NCBI GenBank assembly: GCA_016839875.1
Contig: JAEOTK010000403.1
Coordinates: 1-21,521, forward strand
Direction: 5' to 3'
Length of the DNA: 21,521 nucleotides
Source of the DNA: Candidatus Heimdallarchaeota archaeon
Lineage (GTDB): Archaea > Asgardarchaeota > Heimdallarchaeia > Heimdallarchaeales > Heimdallarchaeaceae
Position numbers and translations under genes: made by a program. Positions 6,519 through 13,244 of the stretch are shown here, in pieces. Positions within the stretch are counted from its first letter, which is position 1. Every line of letters begins with the position of its first letter. The notes below the pieces were generated by a model, which saw only the letters and a program-made list of their open reading frames with translations, was not told the origin of the DNA and searched no databases.

Positions 6519-7847
6519 CTACAAGCCCAATATTTCGTATACTAGATTTCTTATCTCTGTATCACTACCCAATATTGGTTGTATCCAGTTATTATCTGGT
6601 GGTATATGTTGACTTAATGTAATAGAAATCAATTGATTAACTGGATCTATAGTAAACGTTGTATCTGCAGCCCCTCCCCAGCCATATTCACCGATCCCTC
6701 CTCTACTTATATTTTCATCAATCCTAACAAGCACACCTAAACCAAAACCAAAACCCTCATTTCTTTCGATTTCATCAGGATCTTCAATTTTATAATAATT
6801 CATTTCCAGTTTCGATTTTCCGTCTGTTAACTGATTAGTTGTCATTAGTGCTATAGTCTCATTTGAAACAATCTGTTTTCCGTTGTATTTTCCACCATTC
6901 AACATCATTATGCAAAACTTAAGGTAATCTCCTAGGGTTGACAACAATCCCCCTCCACCTGATAGGAATCTAGGAGGTTTTGAGTTAAATCCATCAGAAA
7001 TCACTCCTTTAACTTCAACTATATCCCCTCTACCTTTGTTCATGTAAACTTTGGCTAAACGTTTGCTTTTCTTCTCTGGAACGTAAAAATCAGTATCTAC
7101 CATACCAAGCTTATCAAAAATATGTTCCTTTAGAAAAACATCCAACTTCTTACCTGACAGCTTTTCAATAATAACTCCTAGTATTTCATGATTATAACCA
7201 TACCACCAGTGTTTTCCAGGTTCAAAAAACAAAGGAAGGGTTGCTAACCTCTTACTAAAATTCTCTACAATATCAAAATCGTGCAATTTTTCTATTACTT
7301 CTTTGACCCTATTCTCATCCTTGTATCCGAATTCCTTTTCAAAAAATTTATCCACAGGAGCTCCAGGGTAAAAACCATAACTAATTCCTGAAGTGTGTGT
7401 GAAAAGATGTTTTAATGTAATTTTGTTTTTAGGTTCAATCAACTCATAATTTCCTGTTTTCTGGTCATATGATTTCAATACTTTTACATTTTTGAATTCA
7501 GGAAGGATATCTTCGATTGGATCTTCTAAATTAAATTTTCCCTGTTCATAAAGAATCAATGCAGCTAAACAAACAATAGGTTTAGTCATTGAATAAAATC
7601 TGAAAATATCATCATATTCTATGGGTATCTTGTTTTCTTCATCCTTCCATCCAAATTTGTTACAATATACTAGTTCTCCCTTATGATAAACTATTGATAA
7701 AATACTGTTGGTCAATTTATTTTCTATTATCTTTTGAAATTCCTTTGAAACCTTAGCAAAGGATTCAGGATTTATGGTTTTAAATATCATCAAATTAGAG
7801 TTATATTTCTCGATTTTATAACATTTCTCCAAAAACTGAACTACCAT
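6519..7847 (-). CDS. Serine hydrolase, class C beta-lactamase/esterase family
   Basis: This is a 442-aa hydrolase of the beta-lactamase/penicillin-binding-protein-like fold (Pfam Beta-lactamase). The nucleophile motif SxxK is in FYSMTKP (S86, K89). The Tyr motif is in WWYGYNHEILG (Y216). The third motif, normally KTG/HxG, appears as GWGGAADTTF near the C-terminus, a common variant in esterase-like members. TPVDK-like insert regions and FTHTSGISYG are typical. No signal peptide or membrane segment is seen, so it is probably cytosolic. The substrate is unknown: ester or peptide hydrolysis is likelier than drug resistance. An ATG at 7847 is preferred over a TTG at 7859, because a TATA-like CTAATAAAAAG is centred about 27 nt before it; this would give a leaderless mRNA. 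Confidence 0.85.
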   Translation of the reverse strand: MVVQFLEKCYKIEKYNSNLMIFKTINPESFAKVSKEFQKIIENKLTNSILSIVYHKGELVYCNKFGWKDEENKIPIEYDDIFRFYSMTKPIVCLAALILYEQGKFNLEDPIEDILPEFKNVKVLKSYDQKTGNYELIEPKNKITLKHLFTHTSGISYGFYPGAPVDKFFEKEFGYKDENRVKEVIEKLHDFDIVENFSKRLATLPLFFEPGKHWWYGYNHEILGVIIEKLSGKKLDVFLKEHIFDKLGMVDTDFYVPEKKSKRLAKVYMNKGRGDIVEVKGVISDGFNSKPPRFLSGGGGLLSTLGDYLKFCIMMLNGGKYNGKQIVSNETIALMTTNQLTDGKSKLEMNYYKIEDPDEIERNEGFGFGLGVLVRIDENISRGGIGEYGWGGAADTTFTIDPVNQLISITLSQHIPPDNNWIQPILGSDTEIRNLVYEILGL

Positions 7848-7867
7848 TTTTAGTGACAATCAAAATA

Positions 7868-7878
7868 CTTTTTATTAG
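7868..7878. promoter_or_regulatory. Shared TATA-like box, divergent serine hydrolase / tRNA-Thr
   Basis: CTTTTTATTAG reads as a TATA-like element on both strands. It is about 27 nt before the minus-strand ATG at 7847 and about 34 nt before the plus-strand tRNA-Thr at 7907. One box may therefore serve both directions. Confidence 0.35.
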
Positions 7879-7906
7879 ATTACATTCAAATTCTCTGCAG
7901 AAAGAA

Positions 7907-7981
7907 GCCTTGGTAACTCAGCGGCAGAGTGATTGACTTGTAATCAATTAGTCGGGGGTTCAAGTCCCCCCCGAGGCTCCA
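7907..7981 (+). tRNA. tRNA-Thr (anticodon TGT)
   Basis: Full cloverleaf: the acceptor GCCTTGG pairs with CCGAGGC, the anticodon stem GATTGA/TCAATT closes loop CTTGTAA (TGT, Thr), and the T arm is GGGGGTTCAAGTCCCCC. The discriminator is T, and CCA is encoded at 7979-7981. No intron. Confidence 0.96.
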
Positions 7982-8004
7982 TCATTTTACTGCATTTGAT
8001 CCTT

Positions 8005-8529
8005 TCAATCAGATTTCATAGCTTTTTCTAAAATTCCGCTAATAAACTCAGCTTTGCCATTGGTATATCCCTCTCTATCTTCTTTATACTCTCGTTCTAG
8101 TCTTATCTTTAGTTCGGAATACTGACGAGCTTCTTCAGGATGTTTCAATAAATAATCTCGAAAAATCAAATGCTTCCTCCATTCATAATGTTCATTAAAC
8201 ATAACGTGAAGATGATGAGTTCTAAGTTCTTCCCCCCCTTTAACAAACAAATGACGATCGGGAATACCTAGTTCTCCCCGATAGATAAAACCTATTTCTT
8301 CTAATGGTTTAATGATTTTTTTAATATTCTTTAATGAATCAATTGCTAGTGCTATATCAATAATTGGCTTAGAAACAATATTAGGAATAGCAGAACTCCC
8401 GATATGCTGAATATCGACTACAAAGTTAGATATTGCAGAAGTAATTGCTTTTCTTTCTTCTTCATAGATACCTTTCCACTTTGGATTAAATGGTCGTAAT
8501 TCAACCACACCACGTTTCAGTCCAATCAT
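8005..8529 (-). CDS. GrpB family protein (UPF0157, nucleotidyltransferase-like)
   Basis: This 174-aa protein has the GrpB/UPF0157 pattern, a nucleotidyltransferase-like fold of unproven function. VVELRPFNPKWKGIYEEE is at the N-terminus, then HIGSSAIPNIVSKPIIDIALA (about residues 42-62, with the GSS and KPIIDI strands). RHLFVKGG and THHLHVM follow (about 97-112), and the C-terminal HPEEARQYSELK block closes it. Complete length. It has its own promoter: AGATAAATATTTG (about 8541-8553) lies just over 20 nt before the ATG, with no ribosome site. It is not obviously linked to the neighbouring tRNA or the small gene upstream. Confidence 0.88.
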   Translation of the reverse strand: MIGLKRGVVELRPFNPKWKGIYEEERKAITSAISNFVVDIQHIGSSAIPNIVSKPIIDIALAIDSLKNIKKIIKPLEEIGFIYRGELGIPDRHLFVKGGEELRTHHLHVMFNEHYEWRKHLIFRDYLLKHPEEARQYSELKIRLEREYKEDREGYTNGKAEFISGILEKAMKSD

Positions 8530-8688
8530 TAAACCAATCTCAAATATTTATCTATTTAGAGTTTCTCTTCTTGAGTACGCAAGATTGAATCTTTAAAAAA
8601 TTGTGACATCGCTTTGGAATTCATTAAATCAGAAGCTATACTAAGTCTACAAAATGAAGTGGAGAGCTTCCCTCCCATAAACATAATC

Positions 8689-9006
8689 TTATGCACTGTC
8701 TGCTGTTACTATTTCCATCAAACCCAGAATTTCTAGTAATTTTCTTTCTAAATCTACCCCTACCACTCCAGCTAATGCTAATGTACTTAATAGACTTTCA
8801 ATTAATTCATCCTCAATTGTTGGATCACATTCTAATCCTTCACAGTCATCTAATATTTGTGAAGCAAAAGCATTTAGCATTTTTTCTCCCATAATTCTAC
8901 TTGGAGTTTTTGGAATATTCATTACATCTAATTGTTTTACACTGTTTCTGCTATTGATGAGTTCGAGCAATTTTTTCTGGGCTTCGTTGATTGATACCAT
9001 GTTCAT
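8689..9006 (-). CDS. Small protein of unknown function
   Basis: I do not recognise this 105-aa protein. It is acidic in the middle, with DDCEGLECDPTIEDELIE around residues 52-69 (two Cys four residues apart). The C-terminal helix is hydrophobic-amphipathic (ESLLSTLALAGVVGVDLERKL). That last part loosely recalls the final helices of MazG/phosphoribosyl-ATP pyrophosphatase-like folds, but the metal-binding acidic motif is not convincing. The case that the gene is real rests on its promoter: a strong TATA sequence, GTATAAATAG (plus 9028-9037), lies about 27 nt before the start. Starts at 9009 (GTG), 9006 (ATG) and 9000 (ATG, with GTGAT ahead) are all possible. Confidence 0.6.
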   Translation of the reverse strand: MNMVSINEAQKKLLELINSRNSVKQLDVMNIPKTPSRIMGEKMLNAFASQILDDCEGLECDPTIEDELIESLLSTLALAGVVGVDLERKLLEILGLMEIVTADSA

Positions 9007-9027
9007 CACTTACTATTTCAGTTTTTA

Positions 9028-9037
9028 CTATTTATAC
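9028..9037 (-). promoter_or_regulatory. TATA box of the small unknown gene
   Basis: On the minus strand GTATAAATAG closely matches the archaeal TATA consensus. It sits about 27 nt before the ATG at 9006, which predicts a nearly leaderless transcript. Confidence 0.55.
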
Positions 9038-9072
9038 AGACAAAATATTTACTTTTAAAATCATCTATTATA

Positions 9073-9141
9073 TTTGATGAGTCTTTTATCTTTCCAGTAG
9101 AAATTTGATGAATTGAGCGTTTACTTCATCAATCATTGATT
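9073..9141. repeat. TTTGATGA direct and inverted repeats
   Basis: TTTGATGA occurs at 9073-9080 and again at 9104-9111. The second copy also forms an inverted repeat: TTGATGAA (9105-9112) with TTCATCAA (9125-9132), 12 nt apart. A further small dyad, ATCAA-TCA-TTGAT, lies at 9128-9140. No coding frame covers the stretch. The motif resembles a C box, but no matching D box (CTGA) is placed for a C/D RNA. Confidence 0.4.
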
Positions 9142-9240
9142 CTTCGGTTAGAGAGGGCCTAGTACTTGAAAACGTCATTTTCCATTGGAAATGAGGGGGA
9201 GGGGCAGATTTACGCGTTTAAATCGAAAATTCTACAGTCT

Positions 9241-9280
9241 AACGTTTTTGTCGGTAGTTTACAAAAACGTTTTTGTCGGG
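9241..9280. repeat. Tandem 14-mer and 16-bp perfect palindrome
   Basis: AACGTTTTTGTCGG occurs twice, at 9241-9254 and 9266-9279, a 25-nt period. The second copy is embedded in the perfect 16-bp palindrome ACAAAAACGTTTTTGT (9261-9276). It lies in the 480-nt non-coding gap before tRNA-Ala, which also has a G-rich tract at about 9193-9204. I found no gene in this gap. Confidence 0.55.
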
Positions 9281-9492
9281 AATTGTAATACCACAAAAAT
9301 ACCGAAAAACAAAGAAAAATGATTGAAAAACAGATATTTTAGTTTTCATTTTACAATTTCCCTATTTCTTTGAGTTATTTTAAAGTTGATATTATGAATT
9401 GCTGTAGGCTATTATTGCAATAAGTAATGAAAGTTTTTCGTATCGAAACTTTAAAAAACAGCAGTAATGAAGACAGTTTAATAGTTTCTTCT

Positions 9493-9568
9493 GGGCCGGT
9501 AGATCAGTTGGAAGATCGCTTCGCTTGCACCGAAGAGGCCTCGGGTTCAAGTCCCGACCGGTCCACCA
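9493..9568 (+). tRNA. tRNA-Ala (anticodon TGC)
   Basis: The acceptor GGGCCGG pairs with CCGGTCC, including a G3:T70 wobble, the classic alanine identity pair. The anticodon stem CTTCG/CGAAG closes loop CTTGCAC (TGC, Ala). The T arm is CGGGTTCAAGTCCCG. The discriminator is A and CCA is encoded at 9566-9568. No intron. A TATA-like CTTTAAAAAA lies about 40 nt upstream. Confidence 0.97.
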
Positions 9569-9629
9569 ACCTCTTTTCAATTCAATGTCTATTTGATTTT
9601 GTGGAAAGGTTTTTGTTTGGAATTTCAAA

Positions 9630-10595
9630 ATGTTGATGGAGAATATGATTTCTATTGTAATTCCTGTGTTAAATGAAGAAGAGAATATTGTCCCACTTTT
9701 CGAAGAAATTAAGGGAGTTATAAAATCCCTTCCTCATGATTATGAAATTATTTTTGTTGACGATGGTTCAACAGATGGAACATTAGAAAAACTTAGAGCA
9801 CTTTTATCAAAGGGAGAAGAAAATCTACGAGTAGTGCAACTTCGTCGATGTTTTGGTCAGAGTGCAGCTATGCTCGCAGGTTTTCAATCTGCTAAAGGTG
9901 AGCTGATTATCACACTTGATGGAGATGGTCAGAATGATCCGCATGACATTCCAATTTTACTAGAAAGACTTGAGTACGATATTGATGTTGTATGCGGATG
10001 GCGTCATAAGAGGAAAGATGCTCTTTTTCTGAAAAAATTTCCATCAAAGATTTTCAATCTTTTCAATCGTTTTACAAACAGATTAAGCATTCACGATAGC
10101 GGTTGCACTTTACGAATTTATCGTAAAGAAGCGATAGAAGATTTACTTCTATTAGAAGGAGATCATCGTTATATCCCAGCAATTCTTTCTAATCGAGGAT
10201 TTCGTTTCGCAGAAGTGAAAGTAAACCATAGATCCAGAACCAAAGGAAAAACAAAATATGGAATCAAAAGAATTTTTGATGGTATATCTGATCTCTTTGC
10301 TCTTCGTTTTCTATTTAATTATGGAAAGCGTCCCATGAGATTTTTCTCCAAGATTGGATTTATTACGCTCCTAACAACACTAGGTCTTGGCATCTATTTG
10401 CTTATAATCAAATATGCACAAGGTCAAGAGATTGGTTCTCGACCATTACTCATACTTACAATTTTGCTGGGAATTGCTGGTTTTCAGTTTTTATTTACAG
10501 GGTTTCTTGCAGAGTTATTAGTTCGTCAAAAGATATCCGCATCATCACTCTACAGCATTAGAAGAATATATGGGGCACAAGAAGACCGCAAATAA
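9630..10595 (+). CDS. Family 2 glycosyltransferase, dolichol-phosphate mannosyltransferase-like
   Basis: This 321-aa membrane-anchored GT2 enzyme probably transfers a sugar from a nucleotide-sugar to a polyprenyl phosphate on the cytosolic face. The N-terminal GT-A domain shows ISIVIPVLNEEENI, then VDDGSTDGT (D44, D45) and LDGDGQNDP (D97, D99), the nucleotide and metal sites. HDSGCTLRIYR and the SRTKGKTKYG loop are typical of DPM1/GtrB-like members. Two membrane helices follow (about 242-262 and 272-296). Starts at 9630, 9636 and 9645 are all possible; the last has GGAG just ahead. It is convergent with the flippase-like gene, 4 nt between stops. The association with an AglD-like protein and an epimerase suggests lipid-linked sugar work, by inference. 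Confidence 0.88.
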   Translation: MLMENMISIVIPVLNEEENIVPLFEEIKGVIKSLPHDYEIIFVDDGSTDGTLEKLRALLSKGEENLRVVQLRRCFGQSAAMLAGFQSAKGELIITLDGDGQNDPHDIPILLERLEYDIDVVCGWRHKRKDALFLKKFPSKIFNLFNRFTNRLSIHDSGCTLRIYRKEAIEDLLLLEGDHRYIPAILSNRGFRFAEVKVNHRSRTKGKTKYGIKRIFDGISDLFALRFLFNYGKRPMRFFSKIGFITLLTTLGLGIYLLIIKYAQGQEIGSRPLLILTILLGIAGFQFLFTGFLAELLVRQKISASSLYSIRRIYGAQEDRK

Positions 10596-10599
10596 CTCT

Positions 10600-11652
10600 C
10601 TAATTTTCTTCAGAGTTCCTATTTCTTTCCTTTCTTTTAGAATATAAAAGAATAAGACCTCCAATTAATCCTGGTACAAGCATGTTTATCACAGTTTGAA
10701 GCAGAGATGCACTAAAAGCAATATCTGCACTAATCATTAAGCTATATAGAACCAAAACAGTAATTGTAGCATCTCTTATTCCAATTCCGCTCAAACTTAT
10801 TGGCACCAAAGAAATAATTGCAGCTAAAGTTACGATACCTGTTACAGTTAAGATAAGCTGAATTGACATGGATATTCCAGCCATATAGCTGAGAAACAGA
10901 CTTACTTGAACCCCATATAAAAACCAAAAGGCGAAAGTACATAGCAAAATCAGTAAGTAATCTTTCTTATCGAAGAGTGCAAGATGAGAATAATAGTCTT
11001 CTATTCTTCTCATAATCCCGCCTTCTTCTAATTCTTCTGGGATTGAATCATCTGTTGTTTCCTCTCTTTTCTTCCTACGTATTCTTATCAAAACAGACCC
11101 AATTTTTCGGATAATTTTATCATTAAACATAACTAAGATTGCAAAGATTACAATCAGAGATCCGCCTACAAGAGCCCATTTAGTTATAGTGTCAAGTTGT
11201 TGTACAAAAAAAGGAAGAGCAATAATAGAAAACACACCCATTCCTATCACACCTATAACATTATCTAAGAGTGCACTGAAGAGACTCGTTATTTCTTTTG
11301 TTTCCGTCCATTTTGTTAGATAATAAGCTCTGATTATATCTCCAATCTTTGCTGGTGTTATGAATGCACCAAATGAACCTATTAGGAGGAGTTTCAGAGT
11401 TTTGAAGAAACCCAATTCTACATTCAGTTTTCTAAGAATGAAATACCATCTTACATTCTTTATTAAATGCATGAAAATCATAATTAGAATAGAGAGTATT
11501 ATAATCCACCATTCAATTTCACTTATTGCTTCAAAGATTTTAGCAGGCTTTAGCCTAATAATCATATACGTTAAGAGTCCTAAAGTAACACTAATTGCAA
11601 TACCATAGCGGATGAACTTCCAAGTTCTAGAAGAGAATTGTATTTTTTTCAC
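10600..11652 (-). CDS. Flippase-like integral membrane protein (LPG synthase TM / UPF0104 family)
   Basis: This 350-aa polytopic protein has the lysylphosphatidylglycerol synthetase transmembrane domain (UPF0104), as in AglD C-termini. About eight hydrophobic helices are visible. Signature parts are FIRYGIAISVTLGLLTYMI, the TPAKIGDIIRAYYLTKW motif (about residues 98-114), and PISLSGIGIRDATITVL near residue 285. The charged loop at about 190-215 (RIRRKKREETTDDS) is cytosolic by the positive-inside rule. The GTG start overlaps the TGA stop of the epimerase (GTGA), with GAGGT a few bases before it, so the two are translationally coupled. Whether it flips a lipid-linked sugar or acts on lipid itself cannot be told from sequence. 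Confidence 0.83.
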   Translation of the reverse strand: MKKIQFSSRTWKFIRYGIAISVTLGLLTYMIIRLKPAKIFEAISEIEWWIIILSILIMIFMHLIKNVRWYFILRKLNVELGFFKTLKLLLIGSFGAFITPAKIGDIIRAYYLTKWTETKEITSLFSALLDNVIGVIGMGVFSIIALPFFVQQLDTITKWALVGGSLIVIFAILVMFNDKIIRKIGSVLIRIRRKKREETTDDSIPEELEEGGIMRRIEDYYSHLALFDKKDYLLILLCTFAFWFLYGVQVSLFLSYMAGISMSIQLILTVTGIVTLAAIISLVPISLSGIGIRDATITVLVLYSLMISADIAFSASLLQTVINMLVPGLIGGLILLYSKRKERNRNSEEN

Positions 11653-12638
11653 ACAACTTTAACCTCTTTCATCCATTCATACGCATCTTCTAACGCAGTT
11701 TTTACATTGTACTTTGGTTCAAATCCAACAATGTCTTTTATTTTGGATACATCATAAATTCTTGATCTAGAAAACTGATTTACTCTTCTAGTTGTTATTT
11801 TGGGTTTCTTCTTTGTAAGTTTAGCAATTCCTTCACTTATCATCCCCAAAGTATATGCAACATTGTAATTGATTTTCATGAAGTTTGGAGTTTTATCGCA
11901 AATATTACCAATTGTTTCAAACAGATCTTTTGCTGCCATAGTATCTCCAATTACATTGAATGCTTCACCATTAGCTTTCTCCTCTTCGCTACAACCAATC
12001 ATTGCATTAGCAAGATCCTCATAATGAACAAAAGACAGAGTACCTTGACCTTTATTTATCAAAGGTATTTTTTTATCCTTCAACAGGAAATCAAACAAGA
12101 TTGGACCTAGTAATCTATCTCTTGGTCCAATAATATAGGGGGGTCTTACAGCTGAAGCAAAAAAGCCATGTTTATTTGCAAGTTTAAAGACTTCTTGTTC
12201 CCCTAGCCACTTACTTTCGTGATAAGCATTATTACTCTTCTTAGGATAATCTTCCTTTATAGGATAAGAAGGCAATTTGTAACCATAAATTCCAACAGTA
12301 CTAACATGAATAAAGCGCTCACATTTATTTTTTACAAAAGCTTCTAGCAAATTTCTTGTGCCAATGTGATTAACTTGATGATAAAGATCATCAGATACAT
12401 CTTCCCTTGCTTCCCCAGCAATATGAAAAACCTTCTTAACACCTTTTAATGCTTTTTCAAGTGATATTTTCTTTGTTAAATCACCATTAACGAATTTTAG
12501 ATTTAATTCTTCCAAACCTTTAGGAGGTTTTTTTGAGCGAAATAAAGCTTGAATTTCTGTGTTACCATATTTTTCTCTAAGTTGTTTTACAACATAGTAA
12601 CCAACACCACTGGTGACTCCTGTAACTAGTATAGACAT
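11649..12638 (-). CDS. NAD-dependent epimerase/dehydratase (extended SDR)
   Basis: This is a 329-aa Rossmann-fold enzyme of the extended short-chain dehydrogenase family. The dinucleotide motif is ILVTGVTSGVGYYV at the N-terminus. VNGDL and VFHIAGEA follow, then IHVSTVGIYG with the catalytic Ser/Thr area, and the YxxxK pair is in YHESKWLGEQ. The C-terminal half has GPRDRLLGP and VHYEDLANAM, typical of 3-beta-HSD/sugar-epimerase-like members. The substrate may be a nucleotide sugar or a steroid/isoprenoid-like alcohol. ATG at 12638 is preferred over the GTG at 12647, because GTGAT (12643-12647) forms a ribosome site. A TATA-like stretch lies at 12664-12672. It overlaps the flippase-like gene by 4 nt. 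Confidence 0.86.
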   Translation of the reverse strand: MSILVTGVTSGVGYYVVKQLREKYGNTEIQALFRSKKPPKGLEELNLKFVNGDLTKKISLEKALKGVKKVFHIAGEAREDVSDDLYHQVNHIGTRNLLEAFVKNKCERFIHVSTVGIYGYKLPSYPIKEDYPKKSNNAYHESKWLGEQEVFKLANKHGFFASAVRPPYIIGPRDRLLGPILFDFLLKDKKIPLINKGQGTLSFVHYEDLANAMIGCSEEEKANGEAFNVIGDTMAAKDLFETIGNICDKTPNFMKINYNVAYTLGMISEGIAKLTKKKPKITTRRVNQFSRSRIYDVSKIKDIVGFEPKYNVKTALEDAYEWMKEVKVV

Positions 12639-12716
12639 TGATATCACATGAAGTAAAAAATGGAAGTATATATTTCTTTCAGATTTAAAATATATGAAAA
12701 AGATTAGAAGAATAAT

Positions 12717-13094
12717 CTATCTAGGTGAAAAACCATGTTCTTTATCTGAAACATTATTTTCCATGTTTACAGCATCAATTTGCTTATCAGATTCTTTTAT
12801 TGATCCTTTTTTACCAAAAGATACCCTTATTTTTCGTCTAAACAAGATTGTCTTAACATTCGAAAGTTCATATGTACTACCTTCTTTGAGTTGATCAATA
12901 ATATCATTCCACGCGGAAAGAAACACCACTCCAGATTCATCACCAATCAAGACATCCCTAACTTGATGCTCTTCACCTGTTTTTCTATTTGCAACAAATC
13001 GGGTATCTCCTAGTTCGATAATTTTGGCTATCAGATTTATGTTTCGAATATTTGGAACAAGTTCTGTAACTCTTACAAATTTCTCTTCAGTCAA
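12717..13094 (-). CDS. OB-fold single-stranded nucleic acid-binding protein (archaeal SSB/RPA-like)
   Basis: This 125-aa protein consists of one OB fold of the archaeal RPA/SSB type: VTELVPNIRNINLIAKI (first strands), VRDVLIGDESGVVFLSAWND (central strands) and GSTYELSNVKTILFRRKIRVSFGKKG (last strands). It is followed by a polar tail of about 25 residues, DAVNMENNVSDKEHGF, which may be disordered. It probably binds ssDNA during replication or repair. No Cys zinc finger is present, unlike some archaeal RPAs. The start is a TTG, fixed by GGTGAT five bases before it. The gene lies 78 nt upstream of the epimerase on the same strand. CysS is divergent across a 150-nt promoter gap. Confidence 0.82.
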   Translation of the reverse strand: MTEEKFVRVTELVPNIRNINLIAKIIELGDTRFVANRKTGEEHQVRDVLIGDESGVVFLSAWNDIIDQLKEGSTYELSNVKTILFRRKIRVSFGKKGSIKESDKQIDAVNMENNVSDKEHGFSPR

Positions 13095-13215
13095 AATTCA
13101 TCACCTTAGTTTCTTTCAACTTTTTTGAAAAAACATAAAATAAAAGGATTATGTCAAAAATATTGCTTGGAAATTGATGAAGCTAAAGAAAATTAACTTC
13201 TGACCAAGCGAAACG

Positions 13216-13225
13216 CTTTTTTAAG
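13216..13225 (+). promoter_or_regulatory. TATA-like box of cysteinyl-tRNA synthetase
   Basis: CTTTTTTAAG is centred about 24 nt before the ATG at 13245. No ribosome site is present, so a leaderless mRNA is likely. It overlaps the end of a small AAGCG-AAA-CGCTT hairpin (13206-13218). Confidence 0.45.
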
Positions 13226-13244
13226 CAACTTTAGATGTGCATAT

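Larger units (their letters stand above)
9038..9492. other. Long non-coding gap between small gene and tRNA-Ala
   Basis: There is no supportable ORF in this stretch; the reading frames over its 3' part are antisense or sense shadows of tRNA-Ala. It holds the two repeat groups listed separately, an imperfect dyad around 9174-9191 (CATTTTCCATTGGAAATG), a G-rich tract at about 9193-9204 unusual for this AT-rich region, and the likely tRNA-Ala TATA element CTTTAAAAAA (9449-9458). Confidence 0.5.

Noticed and set aside
8575..8721. Open plus-strand stretch reading KIESLKNCDIALEFIKSEA before the small unknown gene
   Set aside because: It has no start codon after the upstream stop, runs into the antisense of the 8689-9006 gene, and shows no recognisable family; possibly a gene remnant but not supportable.
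9073..9141. C/D box guide RNA
   Set aside because: TGATGA boxes are present, but no CTGA D or D' boxes are correctly placed.
9241..9280. CRISPR-like repeat
   Set aside because: Only two copies of a 14-mer with an 11-nt spacer; no array, leader or cas gene.
9493..9568. tRNA-associated integration site
   Set aside because: No duplicated tRNA 3' end and no integrase gene were found in the window.
9392..9628. Minus-strand ORF with TGRDLNPRPLRC
   Set aside because: The GRDLNPRP string is the well-known false translation of the strand opposite a tRNA; it lies exactly across tRNA-Ala. The plus-strand ORF 9427-9636 is equally a tRNA read-through.
12694..12894. 66-codon plus-strand ORF antisense to the OB-fold gene
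   Set aside because: Shadow of a gene with a clear OB fold and a GGTGAT ribosome site on the other strand.
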